Position numbers and translations under genes: made by a program
From: Actinoplanes sp. TBRC 11911
GTDB lineage: Bacteria > Actinomycetota > Actinomycetes > Mycobacteriales > Micromonosporaceae
Direction of reading: 5' to 3'
Assembly (NCBI RefSeq): GCF_012933445.1
Contig: NZ_JABBNC010000032.1
Coordinates: forward strand, 58,234-122,233
Length of the DNA: 64,000 nucleotides
Part shown: in pieces, positions 45,676 through 54,138 of the stretch
Position numbering within the stretch: the first letter of the stretch is position 1
Layout: every line of letters begins with the position of its first letter
The notes under the pieces: generated by a model
The model's input: the letters and a program-made list of their open reading frames with translations, nothing else
Database searches by the model: none
What the model was told of the DNA's origin: nothing

Positions 45676-47055
45676 TCACGCTCCCTGACCGGCCGAGGCG
45701 GGGCCGCCGTCGAACCCTTCCTGAACTCGGGTGAAACGGTACGTCGCCCAGTGCATGCGGACGATCACCCCGGCGTCGTCGCGGGTGAGCCGCAGCAGCT
45801 CGCCGGCTTCCCGGCCGGCGGTGGTCCGCAACACGTCGGGCCGGTCCGGCAGCGGCTGGAACACGGCGGGCAGGGTGCCGGCCGGGGCGTCCGCGAGCCG
45901 GCCCTGCAGGACGCCGTGGTGCCAGGCGAAGTGGAACTGCTGGCCTTCGCTCCACCAGGGTCCGAGCGCCGACCGGTACGCCTCCGGGGCCGGGGCGGCG
46001 GCTGTCCACGGCCGGATGTCGGCGGGGTCGAGTTCGGCGGCGAGCCGGAGCAGTTCGTGCGCGAGCTCGATGGTTTCGCGGGCGGTGCCGGATGATCCGA
46101 GCACGGCGCAGCCGAGCCCGGCGGGGGTGTCGTCGCCGCGCCGTCCGTAGACGCCGGCCAGGAAGCCGGGCATCGCGCCGTCGTGGCCGACGTGGGTGAC
46201 GTGTCCGCCTTGCGGCATGAGGAGCAGGCCGAGTCCGAATCCGGCGGCCCAAAGGGTCTCGTCGGTGGTGGTCAGCGGCCAGCGCATCTCGTCGAGGGTG
46301 CCGGCCGCCAGGACCTTGCCGTCCGGGTCGACGGTGTCGGGGCTGACCAGGAACGATGCCCATTTGGCCATGTCCTGGGCGGTGCTCCAGAGCTGGGCGG
46401 CGGGGGCGACGCCGCCCATGTCGATCTGGGGTTCCGGGCGGGCCGCGTCGGACCAGTTGTCGACGAGGTAGCCGACGGCGGCCTGGGGCGGGGCGGTCAC
46501 GGTGGTGGCGGTGAGGCCGAGCGGGCTCAGGACGCGGTCGTCGACGATTTCGGCCCAGGTGCCGCCGCGGAGTTTCGCGACGAGCTGGCCGAGGACGGCG
46601 AGGCCGAGGTTGGAGTAGTGGTAGCGGCGGGCGTTGGGCAGTACGCGTTCGGCCCGGTCGAGCTGGTCGAGCATCACCTCGGAGGACGGGGCGAGCAGGG
46701 TGTCCCAGACGTCGCCGAAGGGTTCGCGCTGGAAGCCGGCGGTGTGCGAGAGGAGCCGCCGGATGGTGGCGTCGCCGTGTGCGGGGACGTCGAGGTAGTC
46801 GGCGACGGGCCGGTCGAGGTCGAGCAGTCCGTCGTCGCGGGCCTGCATGACGAGGACGGCGGTGAAGGTTTTGGTGACCGAGCCGATCCGGAAGCGGGTG
46901 TCCGGGCCGAGCGGGTGGGCCGGGTTGCCGGAGTCGCCGACGGTGAGCACCCACGGTTCGCGGTCGGCGCGGTGCAGCGCGACCGAGAGGGCGGGGATGC
47001 GGCCGGTGGCCTGGGCCTTGCGGGTGGCGCGCTCGTAGCGTGAGTGTGCGGTCAT
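45676..47055 (-). CDS. Serine hydrolase of the beta-lactamase/class C family
   Basis: 459 residues from ATG 47055. The SxxK motif is SVTK (FRIGSVTKTFTAVLVM), the Tyr motif YSN (YHYSNLGLAVLG), and HVGHDGAMPG corresponds to the third (KTG-like) motif. A C-terminal domain of about 130 residues with WW and FHFAWHHG strands follows. No signal peptide is seen, so it is probably cytoplasmic: an esterase or peptidase rather than a true beta-lactamase. It overlaps the HIT gene stop by four bases, so the two are translationally coupled. The phoH gene follows 136 bp later. Confidence 0.88.
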   Translation of the reverse strand: MTAHSRYERATRKAQATGRIPALSVALHRADREPWVLTVGDSGNPAHPLGPDTRFRIGSVTKTFTAVLVMQARDDGLLDLDRPVADYLDVPAHGDATIRRLLSHTAGFQREPFGDVWDTLLAPSSEVMLDQLDRAERVLPNARRYHYSNLGLAVLGQLVAKLRGGTWAEIVDDRVLSPLGLTATTVTAPPQAAVGYLVDNWSDAARPEPQIDMGGVAPAAQLWSTAQDMAKWASFLVSPDTVDPDGKVLAAGTLDEMRWPLTTTDETLWAAGFGLGLLLMPQGGHVTHVGHDGAMPGFLAGVYGRRGDDTPAGLGCAVLGSSGTARETIELAHELLRLAAELDPADIRPWTAAAPAPEAYRSALGPWWSEGQQFHFAWHHGVLQGRLADAPAGTLPAVFQPLPDRPDVLRTTAGREAGELLRLTRDDAGVIVRMHWATYRFTRVQEGFDGGPASAGQGA

Positions 47056-47402
47056 CGGATCGCCAGCATCGGGCCGAGGGGTTCGCCGCCGAGGACGTGT
47101 GCGTGCACGTGGAAGACTTCCTGCCCGGCGTAGGGGCCGGTGTTGAACAGGACGCGGAAGCCGTCGGCGGTCAGGCCCTCGGCTTCGGCGACCGCTGCGG
47201 AGGCGGCGAGCACGTCGGCGGCGGCGGCCGGGTCGGCGGCGAGCGCGACGATGTCGGGGTAGTGGGTTTTGGGGATGACCAGCACGTGGACGGCGGCCTT
47301 GGGGTCGATGTCCCGGAACGCGATGGTCGTGTCGGTCTCGTGTACCACGGTCGTGGGGATCTCTCCGGCCACGATGCGGCAGAACAGGCATTCGGTGTCC
47401 AC
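47052..47402 (-). CDS. HIT family nucleotide-binding protein
   Basis: 116 residues, GTG start. The histidine triad is VFHVHAHVLGG, and the N-terminal CLFCRIVAGEIP contains the zinc-type Cys pair of Hint proteins. Family members hydrolyse nucleoside phosphoramidates (AMP-lysine and relatives). Near phoH in many actinobacteria. Divergent from the SDR gene, 23 bp away. Confidence 0.93.
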   Translation of the reverse strand: MDTECLFCRIVAGEIPTTVVHETDTTIAFRDIDPKAAVHVLVIPKTHYPDIVALAADPAAAADVLAASAAVAEAEGLTADGFRVLFNTGPYAGQEVFHVHAHVLGGEPLGPMLAIR

Positions 47403-47425
47403 GCGGGGAATCTTAAGGTGAGTGC

Positions 47426-48187
47426 ATGATTTCTCGGGCGGTGCTGGTCACCGGTTCATCACGTGGGCTGGGTGCGGCGATCGCCCAGCGGTTCGCCGGG
47501 TCGGGCGATCGGGTTGCGGTGCACCACCGTGACTCGCAAAAAGAGGCAGAGTCCGTCTTATCCGACTTGCCAGGCGACGGCCACATCCTCATAAAAGGCG
47601 ATTTGTCAGACCCGCACGCCGTACGGGAAATGGTGGATCTCGCCGCGCGACAGCTGAACGGCTTGGATGTCCTCGTCAACAACGCCGGCGCCTACGGCGG
47701 ACGGGACCGGCCGCATCCCGTGTTCGGGCTCGACTATGCCGGGTGGCGCGACGCGTGGCGGGAGACCTTCGAGGTCAATTTGTTCGGGGCGGCGAACGCG
47801 ACCTGGGCGGCCGCGCAGCACATGCGCGAGCGGGGCGGCCGGATCATCAACGTCTCGTCCCGGGGCGCCTTCCGTGGTGAGCCGGAACAACCGGCGTACG
47901 GGGCGAGCAAGGCCGCGATGAACGCGATGGGCCAGTCGCTGGCGATCGCGCTGGCGCCGTACGGGATCACGGTGGCGGGCGTGGCGCCGGGTTTCATCGA
48001 GACCGACATGGTGCGTGAACACCTGGAGGGTCCGGCCGGTGACGCGATCCGCGCGCAGAGCCCGTTCGGCCGGATCGCGCGGCCCGAGGAGGTGGCCGCC
48101 GCGGTGCATTGGCTGGCGTCAGCGGAGGCCGAGTGGGCCAGCGGCGCGATCTTGGACTTGAATGGGGCCTCGTACCTGCGTACTTGA
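47426..48187 (+). CDS. Short-chain dehydrogenase/reductase
   Basis: 253 residues. The classical SDR features are complete: cofactor motif VTGSSRGLGAAIAQRF (TGxxxGxG), NNAG, catalytic Ser in INVSSRGAF, YxxxK (YGASKAAM) and a PGFIETDM segment. HHRDSQKEAE after the second strand suggests NADPH. Resembles 3-oxoacyl-ACP reductase-like enzymes, but the substrate is not known. The GH3 gene follows after 15 bp and may be cotranscribed. Confidence 0.92.
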   Translation: MISRAVLVTGSSRGLGAAIAQRFAGSGDRVAVHHRDSQKEAESVLSDLPGDGHILIKGDLSDPHAVREMVDLAARQLNGLDVLVNNAGAYGGRDRPHPVFGLDYAGWRDAWRETFEVNLFGAANATWAAAQHMRERGGRIINVSSRGAFRGEPEQPAYGASKAAMNAMGQSLAIALAPYGITVAGVAPGFIETDMVREHLEGPAGDAIRAQSPFGRIARPEEVAAAVHWLASAEAEWASGAILDLNGASYLRT

Positions 48188-48202
48188 GGCTTGGAGTTTT
48201 GC

Positions 48203-50563
48203 ATGATCGACGATCTCGTGAGGCAGCTGGACCTTGAGGAGAAGGTCTCGCTGCTGTCCGGGCAGGATCTCTGGTCGTTGCCGGCGATCCCGCGGATCGG
48301 GCTGCGCTCGCTGGTGATGTCGGACGGCCCGATCGGCGTACGGGGAACCGGCTGGGCTCCCGACGATCCGTCGATCGCGCTGCCCAGCCCGACCGCGCTG
48401 GCGGCCGCGTGGGATGTGGATCTCGCCGAGCGGGCCGGCCGGCTGCTCGGCCAGGAGTCGCGGCGCAAGGGCGTGCACGTGCTGCTCGGCCCGACGGTCA
48501 ACCTGCATCGCACCCCGCTGGGCGGCCGGCATTTCGAGTGCTATTCGGAGGATCCGCTGCTCACCGCCGAGGTCGCGGTGGGTTTCGTACGCGGCGTGCA
48601 GGCACACGGCGTGGCGACGACGGTCAAGCATCTGGTCGGCAACGACTTCGAGACCGACCGGATGGAGGTGGACGTCCGGATCGGCGAGCGGGCCCTGCGC
48701 GAGCTGTATCTGGCGCCGTTCGAGCGGGTGGTGCAGGCGGGCGGTTGGGGGGTGATGAGCGCCTACAACGGGGTGAACGGCTCGCCGATGGCCTCGAACA
48801 AGCGGCTGCAGGACGACATCCTCAAGGGCGAGTGGGGCTTCGACGGGGTCGTGGTATCCGACTGGCGGGCGGCGCGCTCCACCGTGGGCTCGGCGCTGGG
48901 CGGTCTGGACATCGCGATGCCGAACCTGGAGAACCCGTGGGGTGCGGCGCTGATCGACGCGGTGCGCACCGGCCTGGTCCCGGAGAAGCTCATCGACGAG
49001 AAGGTGCGCCGCGTCTTGTTGCTGGCCTCGCGCGTCGGCGCCCTCGGCGACATTCCGGATAAATCGGAAATGTCGTTGGACGGCGACGCGATCGCGCACG
49101 AGGTCGCGGCCCGCTCGTTCGTGCTGGTCCGCAACGAGAACCTGACGCTGCCCCTCAACCCCGCCATGCTCAGCAAGGTCGCGGTGATCGGCGCGCTGGC
49201 CGAGGACGCCCGGGTGCTGGGCGGGGGCAGCGCGCAGGTCGCGCCGCCGCATACGATCTCGCCGCTGGACGGCCTGCGGCGGGCACTGTCCGGAGTGTCC
49301 TTCGCCACCGGCGCCGACCCGCGCCCGTTCCTGCCCGCCGGTCATGGCGAGCAGTGGTCGGACATCCGGATGACGATCGGCGGCCGCACGTTCGGCCTGG
49401 ACCGGACGGCGGTGCGCTGGATCGGCTCGCTGCCCGGCGGCCTGGATCTGGACTCGGTGGACGGTCTGCGCCTGGAAGCCACCTTGACGCCGGACGTCAG
49501 CGGCGACCACACCCTCGCGATCTCCGGGTTCGGCACGTTCACGCTGGCCGTGGGCGAGCGGTTGCTCTACGACGGCACCCTGCACCCGCCGGGCGCGGGC
49601 CGGGCCGAGCTGCTGCTCTCGCCGCGCGAGGAGCGGTTCACCGTGTCGCTGGAGGCCGGCGAACCGGTGAAGGTGGTCCTCGACCAGTCCATCACCCAGG
49701 GTGCGGCCCACTCGGTCGCCACCACGCTCGGTTACCGCCCGCCGTCCCCCGACGCGGACGGCATGATCGAGGAGGCGGTGGCGCTGGCCGCCGGGTCCGA
49801 CGTGGCGGTGGTCGTGGTGGGCACCACCGAGCAGGTCGAGTCGGAGGGCTTCGACCGCACGTCACTGGCGTTGCCGGGCCGCCAGGACGAGCTGGTCGCG
49901 AGGGTGGCGGCGGCAAACCCGCGGACGATCGTCGTGGTCAACGCCGGCTCGCCGGTGCTGATGCCGTGGGCCGACGACGTGGCCGCCATCGTGCTGACCT
50001 GGTTCCCCGGTCAGGAGGCCGGCGCCGCGCTGGCCGACGTGCTGCTGGGCGTCGTGGAGCCGGGCGGCCGGCTGCCCACGACGTGGCCGCGCAACGAGGA
50101 GGACTGCCCCGTGCTGGCGATCGAGCCGCACGACGGCGTGGTCGAGTACAGCGAGGGCATCTTCATCGGCTACCGCGGCTGGTTGCGCTCCGGAGTGGCA
50201 CCGCTGTACGCGTTCGGTCACGGCCTGGGCTACACGAGCTGGAATTACGACGCGATTTTGGTGACCGCGGAGTCGGCAACGGTAACGCTGACCAACACGG
50301 GTACGCGCCCCGGCCGCGAGGTGGTGCAGCTCTACATCGGCCCGTCGCCGGTCGACCCGGACCGCCCCGAGCGCTGGCTGGCCGGCTTCGCCAACGTCTC
50401 CGCGCAGCCCGGCGAGACGCTGACGGTCCACATCCCACTCCCGCCCCGCACATTCGAGACGTGGACCGACACGGGCTGGCAGCGAATCCCTGGGACATAT
50501 CGGGTAATCGCCGCACACGCTCTCGATGACCCACGCCAGGAGGGGACGGTCACGCTCCTTTAG
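48203..50563 (+). CDS. Glycoside hydrolase family 3 with PA14-like insert
   Basis: 786 residues from ATG 48203 (TTGGAG upstream). The N-terminal GH3 barrel contains VKHLVGNDFETDR and the nucleophile in VVVSDW (about Asp220). The second domain is split by a PA14-like carbohydrate-binding insert (about 382-510, IRMTIGGRTFGLDRTAVRWIG). A fibronectin III-like domain closes the chain (GREVVQLYIGPSP). No signal peptide is visible, so it probably acts on imported oligosaccharides as a beta-glucosidase or related enzyme. A strong hairpin lies between its stop and the convergent gene. Confidence 0.92.
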   Translation: MIDDLVRQLDLEEKVSLLSGQDLWSLPAIPRIGLRSLVMSDGPIGVRGTGWAPDDPSIALPSPTALAAAWDVDLAERAGRLLGQESRRKGVHVLLGPTVNLHRTPLGGRHFECYSEDPLLTAEVAVGFVRGVQAHGVATTVKHLVGNDFETDRMEVDVRIGERALRELYLAPFERVVQAGGWGVMSAYNGVNGSPMASNKRLQDDILKGEWGFDGVVVSDWRAARSTVGSALGGLDIAMPNLENPWGAALIDAVRTGLVPEKLIDEKVRRVLLLASRVGALGDIPDKSEMSLDGDAIAHEVAARSFVLVRNENLTLPLNPAMLSKVAVIGALAEDARVLGGGSAQVAPPHTISPLDGLRRALSGVSFATGADPRPFLPAGHGEQWSDIRMTIGGRTFGLDRTAVRWIGSLPGGLDLDSVDGLRLEATLTPDVSGDHTLAISGFGTFTLAVGERLLYDGTLHPPGAGRAELLLSPREERFTVSLEAGEPVKVVLDQSITQGAAHSVATTLGYRPPSPDADGMIEEAVALAAGSDVAVVVVGTTEQVESEGFDRTSLALPGRQDELVARVAAANPRTIVVVNAGSPVLMPWADDVAAIVLTWFPGQEAGAALADVLLGVVEPGGRLPTTWPRNEEDCPVLAIEPHDGVVEYSEGIFIGYRGWLRSGVAPLYAFGHGLGYTSWNYDAILVTAESATVTLTNTGTRPGREVVQLYIGPSPVDPDRPERWLAGFANVSAQPGETLTVHIPLPPRTFETWTDTGWQRIPGTYRVIAAHALDDPRQEGTVTLL

Positions 50564-50626
50564 ACGTACGCCCACGCGAAAAGCCCCCGGGACCTCGCCC
50601 GGCCGGGTGCCAAACCATCTCCGCAC

Positions 50627-50664
50627 GCCCGACCGGGCTGTCCCGCGCGGACGGCCCGGTCGGG
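50627..50664. terminator. Bidirectional hairpin terminator
   Basis: Arms CCCGACCGGGC (50628-50638) and GCCCGGTCGGG (50654-50664) pair perfectly; GTCC and GGAC inside can extend the stem to a compact loop. It lies between the convergent GH3 and dienelactone hydrolase genes and touches the latter's stop codon, so it can serve both. Confidence 0.7.
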
Positions 50665-51396
50665 TCAGCGCCCGGCGAAGAACGACACCGCCTCGGTCAG
50701 CGCCAGGTCGGTCAGCACCGGGTCGTGACGTGCGCCGATGTCGCGCATGAACGCGTGCTCACCACCCCGATAAACGTGCAGCTCCAGGTCGGTGAGCCCG
50801 GAGGCGTACAGGGAAGAAATGGTTTGCAGGCGCGCGTCGGCCGGCACATGCGGGTCCTGCGAGCCGAAGACAATCATCATCGGCCCCCGGATCTCGGCGG
50901 CCTGCGACAGTGAGCCCGGGTCGTCCGCGCCCAGCGAGCCGTTGTGCAGACCGGTCGGATAGAAGCACACGGTCGCCTCGACCCGCGGGTCGAACGCCGC
51001 CCGGAACGCCAGATGCCCACCCAGGCAGAACCCCGTCGCGAACAGCCGGCTCACGTCGTCGCGCCCGCCAAGGTAGTCCAGCGCCGCCACCCGGTCCGAG
51101 TCGAACTGCGCCGTCGTCGTCTCGGCCGCCGCGCTCAGCCCGGCCTGCTTCCCGGCGTCGTCGAACTCCAGCGCCACCCCGGCCACCTCGCCCCGCGGAT
51201 AGATCTCCGGCACGCAGACGACAAACCCGTACGCCGCGAGCCGCCGCGCCGTCCGCAGGGTGGACTCGGTGAGCTGGAAGATGTCGGTGTAGTACAGCAC
51301 CCCGGGCCACGGCCCGTCCCCCACCGGCCGGATCACTATGGACCGGATCGCAGCGTCGGGCGCCGGAATCCGAACTTCTTCCTCACGGATCTTCAT
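50665..51396 (-). CDS. Dienelactone hydrolase family protein
   Basis: 243 residues from ATG 51396. Alpha/beta hydrolase with a Cys nucleophile: GFCLGG is the elbow, DPHVPADA supplies the acid and GGEHAFM the His, giving the Cys-Asp-His triad of the dienelactone hydrolase family. In catabolic strains the family opens dienelactones; here no aromatic degradation genes are near, so a general carboxyl-esterase role is as likely. The 5' side faces the 1-kb repeat-rich region. Confidence 0.9.
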   Translation of the reverse strand: MKIREEEVRIPAPDAAIRSIVIRPVGDGPWPGVLYYTDIFQLTESTLRTARRLAAYGFVVCVPEIYPRGEVAGVALEFDDAGKQAGLSAAAETTTAQFDSDRVAALDYLGGRDDVSRLFATGFCLGGHLAFRAAFDPRVEATVCFYPTGLHNGSLGADDPGSLSQAAEIRGPMMIVFGSQDPHVPADARLQTISSLYASGLTDLELHVYRGGEHAFMRDIGARHDPVLTDLALTEAVSFFAGR

Positions 51397-51529
51397 GGCG
51401 CGCACCCTACTGACGCCCCGGCCTAGTCCCCGGCGAATCCCCGGAAGTAGACCTCCCGAGGCCGGCGGCCGGTCCGGACGACGCCCCTGGCCTAGATCCG
51501 CGAACGGCGTACAAGTTCCCACTACGTGT

Positions 51530-51991
51530 AACTGTTCAGCTGGTTCCGTCGGCCGGGAGTCCCCGTGCGAGGCGACGCCGCCAGGCCCGGCCAGGTCCCA
51601 GCTCCCCACAGCGGGCGCCCCCACCCGGGTGTGGGCAGTCACGACGCCGGGGAGGTTGCGGTTGCCCACACCGCGGCCACCCCCACCCACGTGTGGGAAG
51701 TCGCGACGCCGCGGAGGCTGCGGCTGCCCACACCGCGGCCACCCCCACCCACGTGTGGAGAGTCGCGACGGCTAGGAGGCTGTGGCTCCCCACACCGCGA
51801 CCACCCACACCCACGTGTGGGGAATCGCGACGCCGGGGAGGCTGCGGCTCCCCACACCATGGCGACCCACAGCGGGTGTGGGGACCCGTCACGGCCGGGA
51901 CGTCCCGGCTCCCCACAGCGACGGCCCTCAGGTCCGCCACGGAAGGCCACCGCATCGGAGGGTGAGCGGCGCGAGAACCAGCTGAACAGTT
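51530..51991. repeat. 17-bp inverted repeats bracketing a tandem array
   Basis: AACTGTTCAGCTGGTTC (51530-51546) and GAACCAGCTGAACAGTT (51975-51991) are perfect inverted copies about 430 bp apart. The same 17-mer occurs in copy B of the dispersed element (34564-34580). Next to each lies a related CAC(T)A(T/C)GTAG word. The space between is filled by the 62-bp repeat. No transposase is encoded. It looks like a boundary motif of the repeat-rich DNA, but no target-site duplication was seen. Confidence 0.7.
51601..51925. repeat. 62-bp tandem repeat array with a stem-loop in each unit
   Basis: Units start with CCCACA at 51605, 51665, 51727, 51789, 51851 and 51912, a period of 60-62 bp. Most units hold CCCACAC and GTGTGGG about 19 bases apart, able to form a hairpin, followed by a GTCGCGACGCCGxGGAGGCTGCGGCT-type segment. 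All six frames are low-complexity, so this is taken as non-coding. There are no variable spacers, so it is not a CRISPR array. Confidence 0.85.
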
Positions 51992-52033
51992 CCACTATGT
52001 AGACCATTCGCTCACATGGTGGGATCGCTCAAG

Positions 52034-52325
52034 ACCTTGGAGAGTTGCGCCCACATACGGGCCATAACTCTCCAAGGTTCACATACGGCCGGAAAAAGCT
52101 GCCGGGCAATAGCCGCATTAAACGAAAAAATTATCGTCCACAATGGACGGGGGTCCCGCAATGCGGACGCTGGCCCAAGATGTGGTCGCCGGTCCCAGCA
52201 GGCGGCCACCTGTCCCACAGAATGGAACCACCACGCAGCCGTGCACCGTTGCTCGTGCGGCTCCGCTGTCATCCGGCCACGCAGCCCCAGCCGACCCGGC
52301 CGATACCGGAAATGTCGTATATGCA
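52034..52325 (-). repeat. Dispersed intergenic hairpin element, copy C
   Basis: It lies on the minus strand. The hairpin arms (52034-52046 and 52066-52078, ACCTTGGAGAGTT / AACTCTCCAAGGT) are perfect around a 19-base loop that reads ATGGCCCGTATGTGGGCGC on the minus strand. Going upstream in element orientation are CCGGCCGTATGTGAACC, the mini-palindrome GTCCATTGTGGAC (52136-52148), GGCGACCACATCTTGGGCC and, at the far end, CATATACGACATTTCCGG with GGCCGGGTCGGCTG. Copy D matches over the whole length. It ends about 40 bp from the ABC exporter gene's stop. Confidence 0.87.
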
Positions 52326-52365
52326 AGAGTGGCGGGCACTGCGGAGGTGGCGGGCACTGGGTGGG

Positions 52366-54138
52366 CTAGGACATGACGTCGCCGCAGGTGCGTAGGGGGG
52401 ATGCCACCCGGGAGCGGGACTGCCACGCCGACCACAGCTCCGCGTACCGGCCACCCGCCGTGACCAGATCGTCGTGGGTGCCCTCCTCCACCACCCTTCC
52501 GTGTTCGAGCACCACAACACGATCCGCTGTCGCCGCCTGCGTGAGCCGGTGCGCCACCAGCAACGTCGTGCGGCCCTTGGTCGCGGCCATCGCGGACTCC
52601 TCCAGCTGCCGCGCGCCCGCACTGCCCGCCTCCGCGGTCGCCTCGTCCAGGATCGCCACCTGCGGGTCCAGCAAGACAAGCCGGGCCAGCGCCAGCTGCT
52701 GCGCCTGCGCCGACGTCAGCGGGCGGCCGCCCTCGCCCACGAGCGTCTCCATGCCGTTCGGGAGCCGCATCACCCAGTCGAGAGCACCGACAGTATCGAG
52801 CGCCGACTCGACCTCACTCTCCGTAGCCGACGGGCGGGCCAACCGTACGTCATCGATCAGGGCACCGGCGAACACGTGGGTCTCCTGGCTGACGATCGCC
52901 ACGACGCCCGGGGCGAGCTGATCGACGGGCACGCCGCCGACCCACGCCGTGCCCGAGACGGGCCGCAGGATGCCCGCGGCGATCGAGGCCACCGTGGTCT
53001 TCCCGGCCCCGGTCGAGCCGACCAGCGCGACCCGCTCCCCGGGCGCCACCCGCAGCACCACCTCGCCGAGCACCGGCACCCCGGACTCGTACCCGAAGCT
53101 GACCCCGTCCAGCGTGAGGTCCGGGACCACCGGAACGATCGTGCCCACCGGCGCCACCGGCAGCGTCCCCACCCCGACGAGCCGGGCCAGGCCGGCGCCC
53201 GCCTCCTGGATCTCGTCGAAGATGTAGAGGATCTCGGACACCGGCGTGAACAGCCGATGGATGAGCACCGCCGCGGCCGCCGTCTCGCCGACCGACACCC
53301 ACCCCGCCCGCACGAACCAGAACCCGGCGACCAGGATCGTGGCGAGACTGGCCAGCTCGGCCCGGTTGATCCGCCCGACGAACCGGGTGAACAGCGTGAA
53401 CACCCCGACAGACATCTCCCGCGCGCGCTCCGAGGCCTCCTCGATCCGGTCCAGGTGGCGTCGTTCCAGCCGGTACGCGTGCACGGTGCGGACACCTTGC
53501 AAGCTCTCCATGAGCAACTGGGACCGGGACGCGACCGCCGCCCGTTCGCCCGCGTAGATCGGCGCCGAGCGGGGCAGATACCAGCGCAGCGCCAGCAGAT
53601 ACAGCGGCAGCGCCGCAAGCCCCGCCAGCCCGAGCCGCCAGTCGAGCCCGAACATCGCCGTCACGCTGAGCGCCGCCAGCAGGCTCGCGGAGATGATCGT
53701 GGGGAGCACGTCGGCGGCCGCCCGTCCGACCGCGGCCACGTCCGCCCCCACCCGGGACAGCAGGTCCCCGCGCCCGGCCCGGTCCAGCACGGTGGCCGGC
53801 AGCCGCAGCGCCACCGCCACGGTCTGTTCCCGCAGTGCCGCCAGGATGCGCTCGGCGAGACGGTTGACCAGCACCGACGTAACCCCGCCGGCGACCCCGC
53901 CGAGCAGCGCCGCACCGGCGATGAGGAACGCGATGGGCAGCAGCGCCCGCGGCGGCGCCCCCGCGCGGACCAGATCGACCAGCCGGCCGAGCGCGGTGAC
54001 CGGCACGACCGACGAGGTCGCCGCCGCCAGCCCGGCGGCCGCCGTCCCGGCCACCTCGAGCTTGTGCTCCCGCAGCCGGGCAAGGAACCACGCGCACGTC
54101 CGGGCGGACGAGGCGATCGGCAACGCCGCGCCGGTCAT
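52366..54138 (-). CDS. ABC exporter half-transporter, subunit with intact Walker A but degenerate signature
   Basis: 590 residues: a six-helix exporter domain (about 1-330) and an ATPase domain. Walker A is GSTGAGKTT, the Q-loop IVSQETHVF, Walker B VAILDEAT with the catalytic Glu, and the switch His is in LLVAHRL. The signature, normally LSGGQ, is LTSAQAQQL. The partner gene just upstream shows the opposite pattern, so only one composite ATP site should be complete (this Walker A/B with the partner's LSGGQ). ATG 54138 overlaps the partner's stop. Exported substrate unknown; drug or peptide-type efflux is plausible. Confidence 0.9.
   Translation of the reverse strand: MTGAALPIASSARTCAWFLARLREHKLEVAGTAAAGLAAATSSVVPVTALGRLVDLVRAGAPPRALLPIAFLIAGAALLGGVAGGVTSVLVNRLAERILAALREQTVAVALRLPATVLDRAGRGDLLSRVGADVAAVGRAAADVLPTIISASLLAALSVTAMFGLDWRLGLAGLAALPLYLLALRWYLPRSAPIYAGERAAVASRSQLLMESLQGVRTVHAYRLERRHLDRIEEASERAREMSVGVFTLFTRFVGRINRAELASLATILVAGFWFVRAGWVSVGETAAAAVLIHRLFTPVSEILYIFDEIQEAGAGLARLVGVGTLPVAPVGTIVPVVPDLTLDGVSFGYESGVPVLGEVVLRVAPGERVALVGSTGAGKTTVASIAAGILRPVSGTAWVGGVPVDQLAPGVVAIVSQETHVFAGALIDDVRLARPSATESEVESALDTVGALDWVMRLPNGMETLVGEGGRPLTSAQAQQLALARLVLLDPQVAILDEATAEAGSAGARQLEESAMAATKGRTTLLVAHRLTQAATADRVVVLEHGRVVEEGTHDDLVTAGGRYAELWSAWQSRSRVASPLRTCGDVMS

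Noticed and set aside
45676..47055. Antibiotic-resistance beta-lactamase
   Set aside because: It has SxxK and YxN motifs but no export signal and an extra C-terminal domain; the broader serine hydrolase class is safer.
51601..51925. CRISPR array
   Set aside because: Units abut each other without unique spacers, and no cas genes are present. The same holds for the 39-bp and 18-bp arrays.
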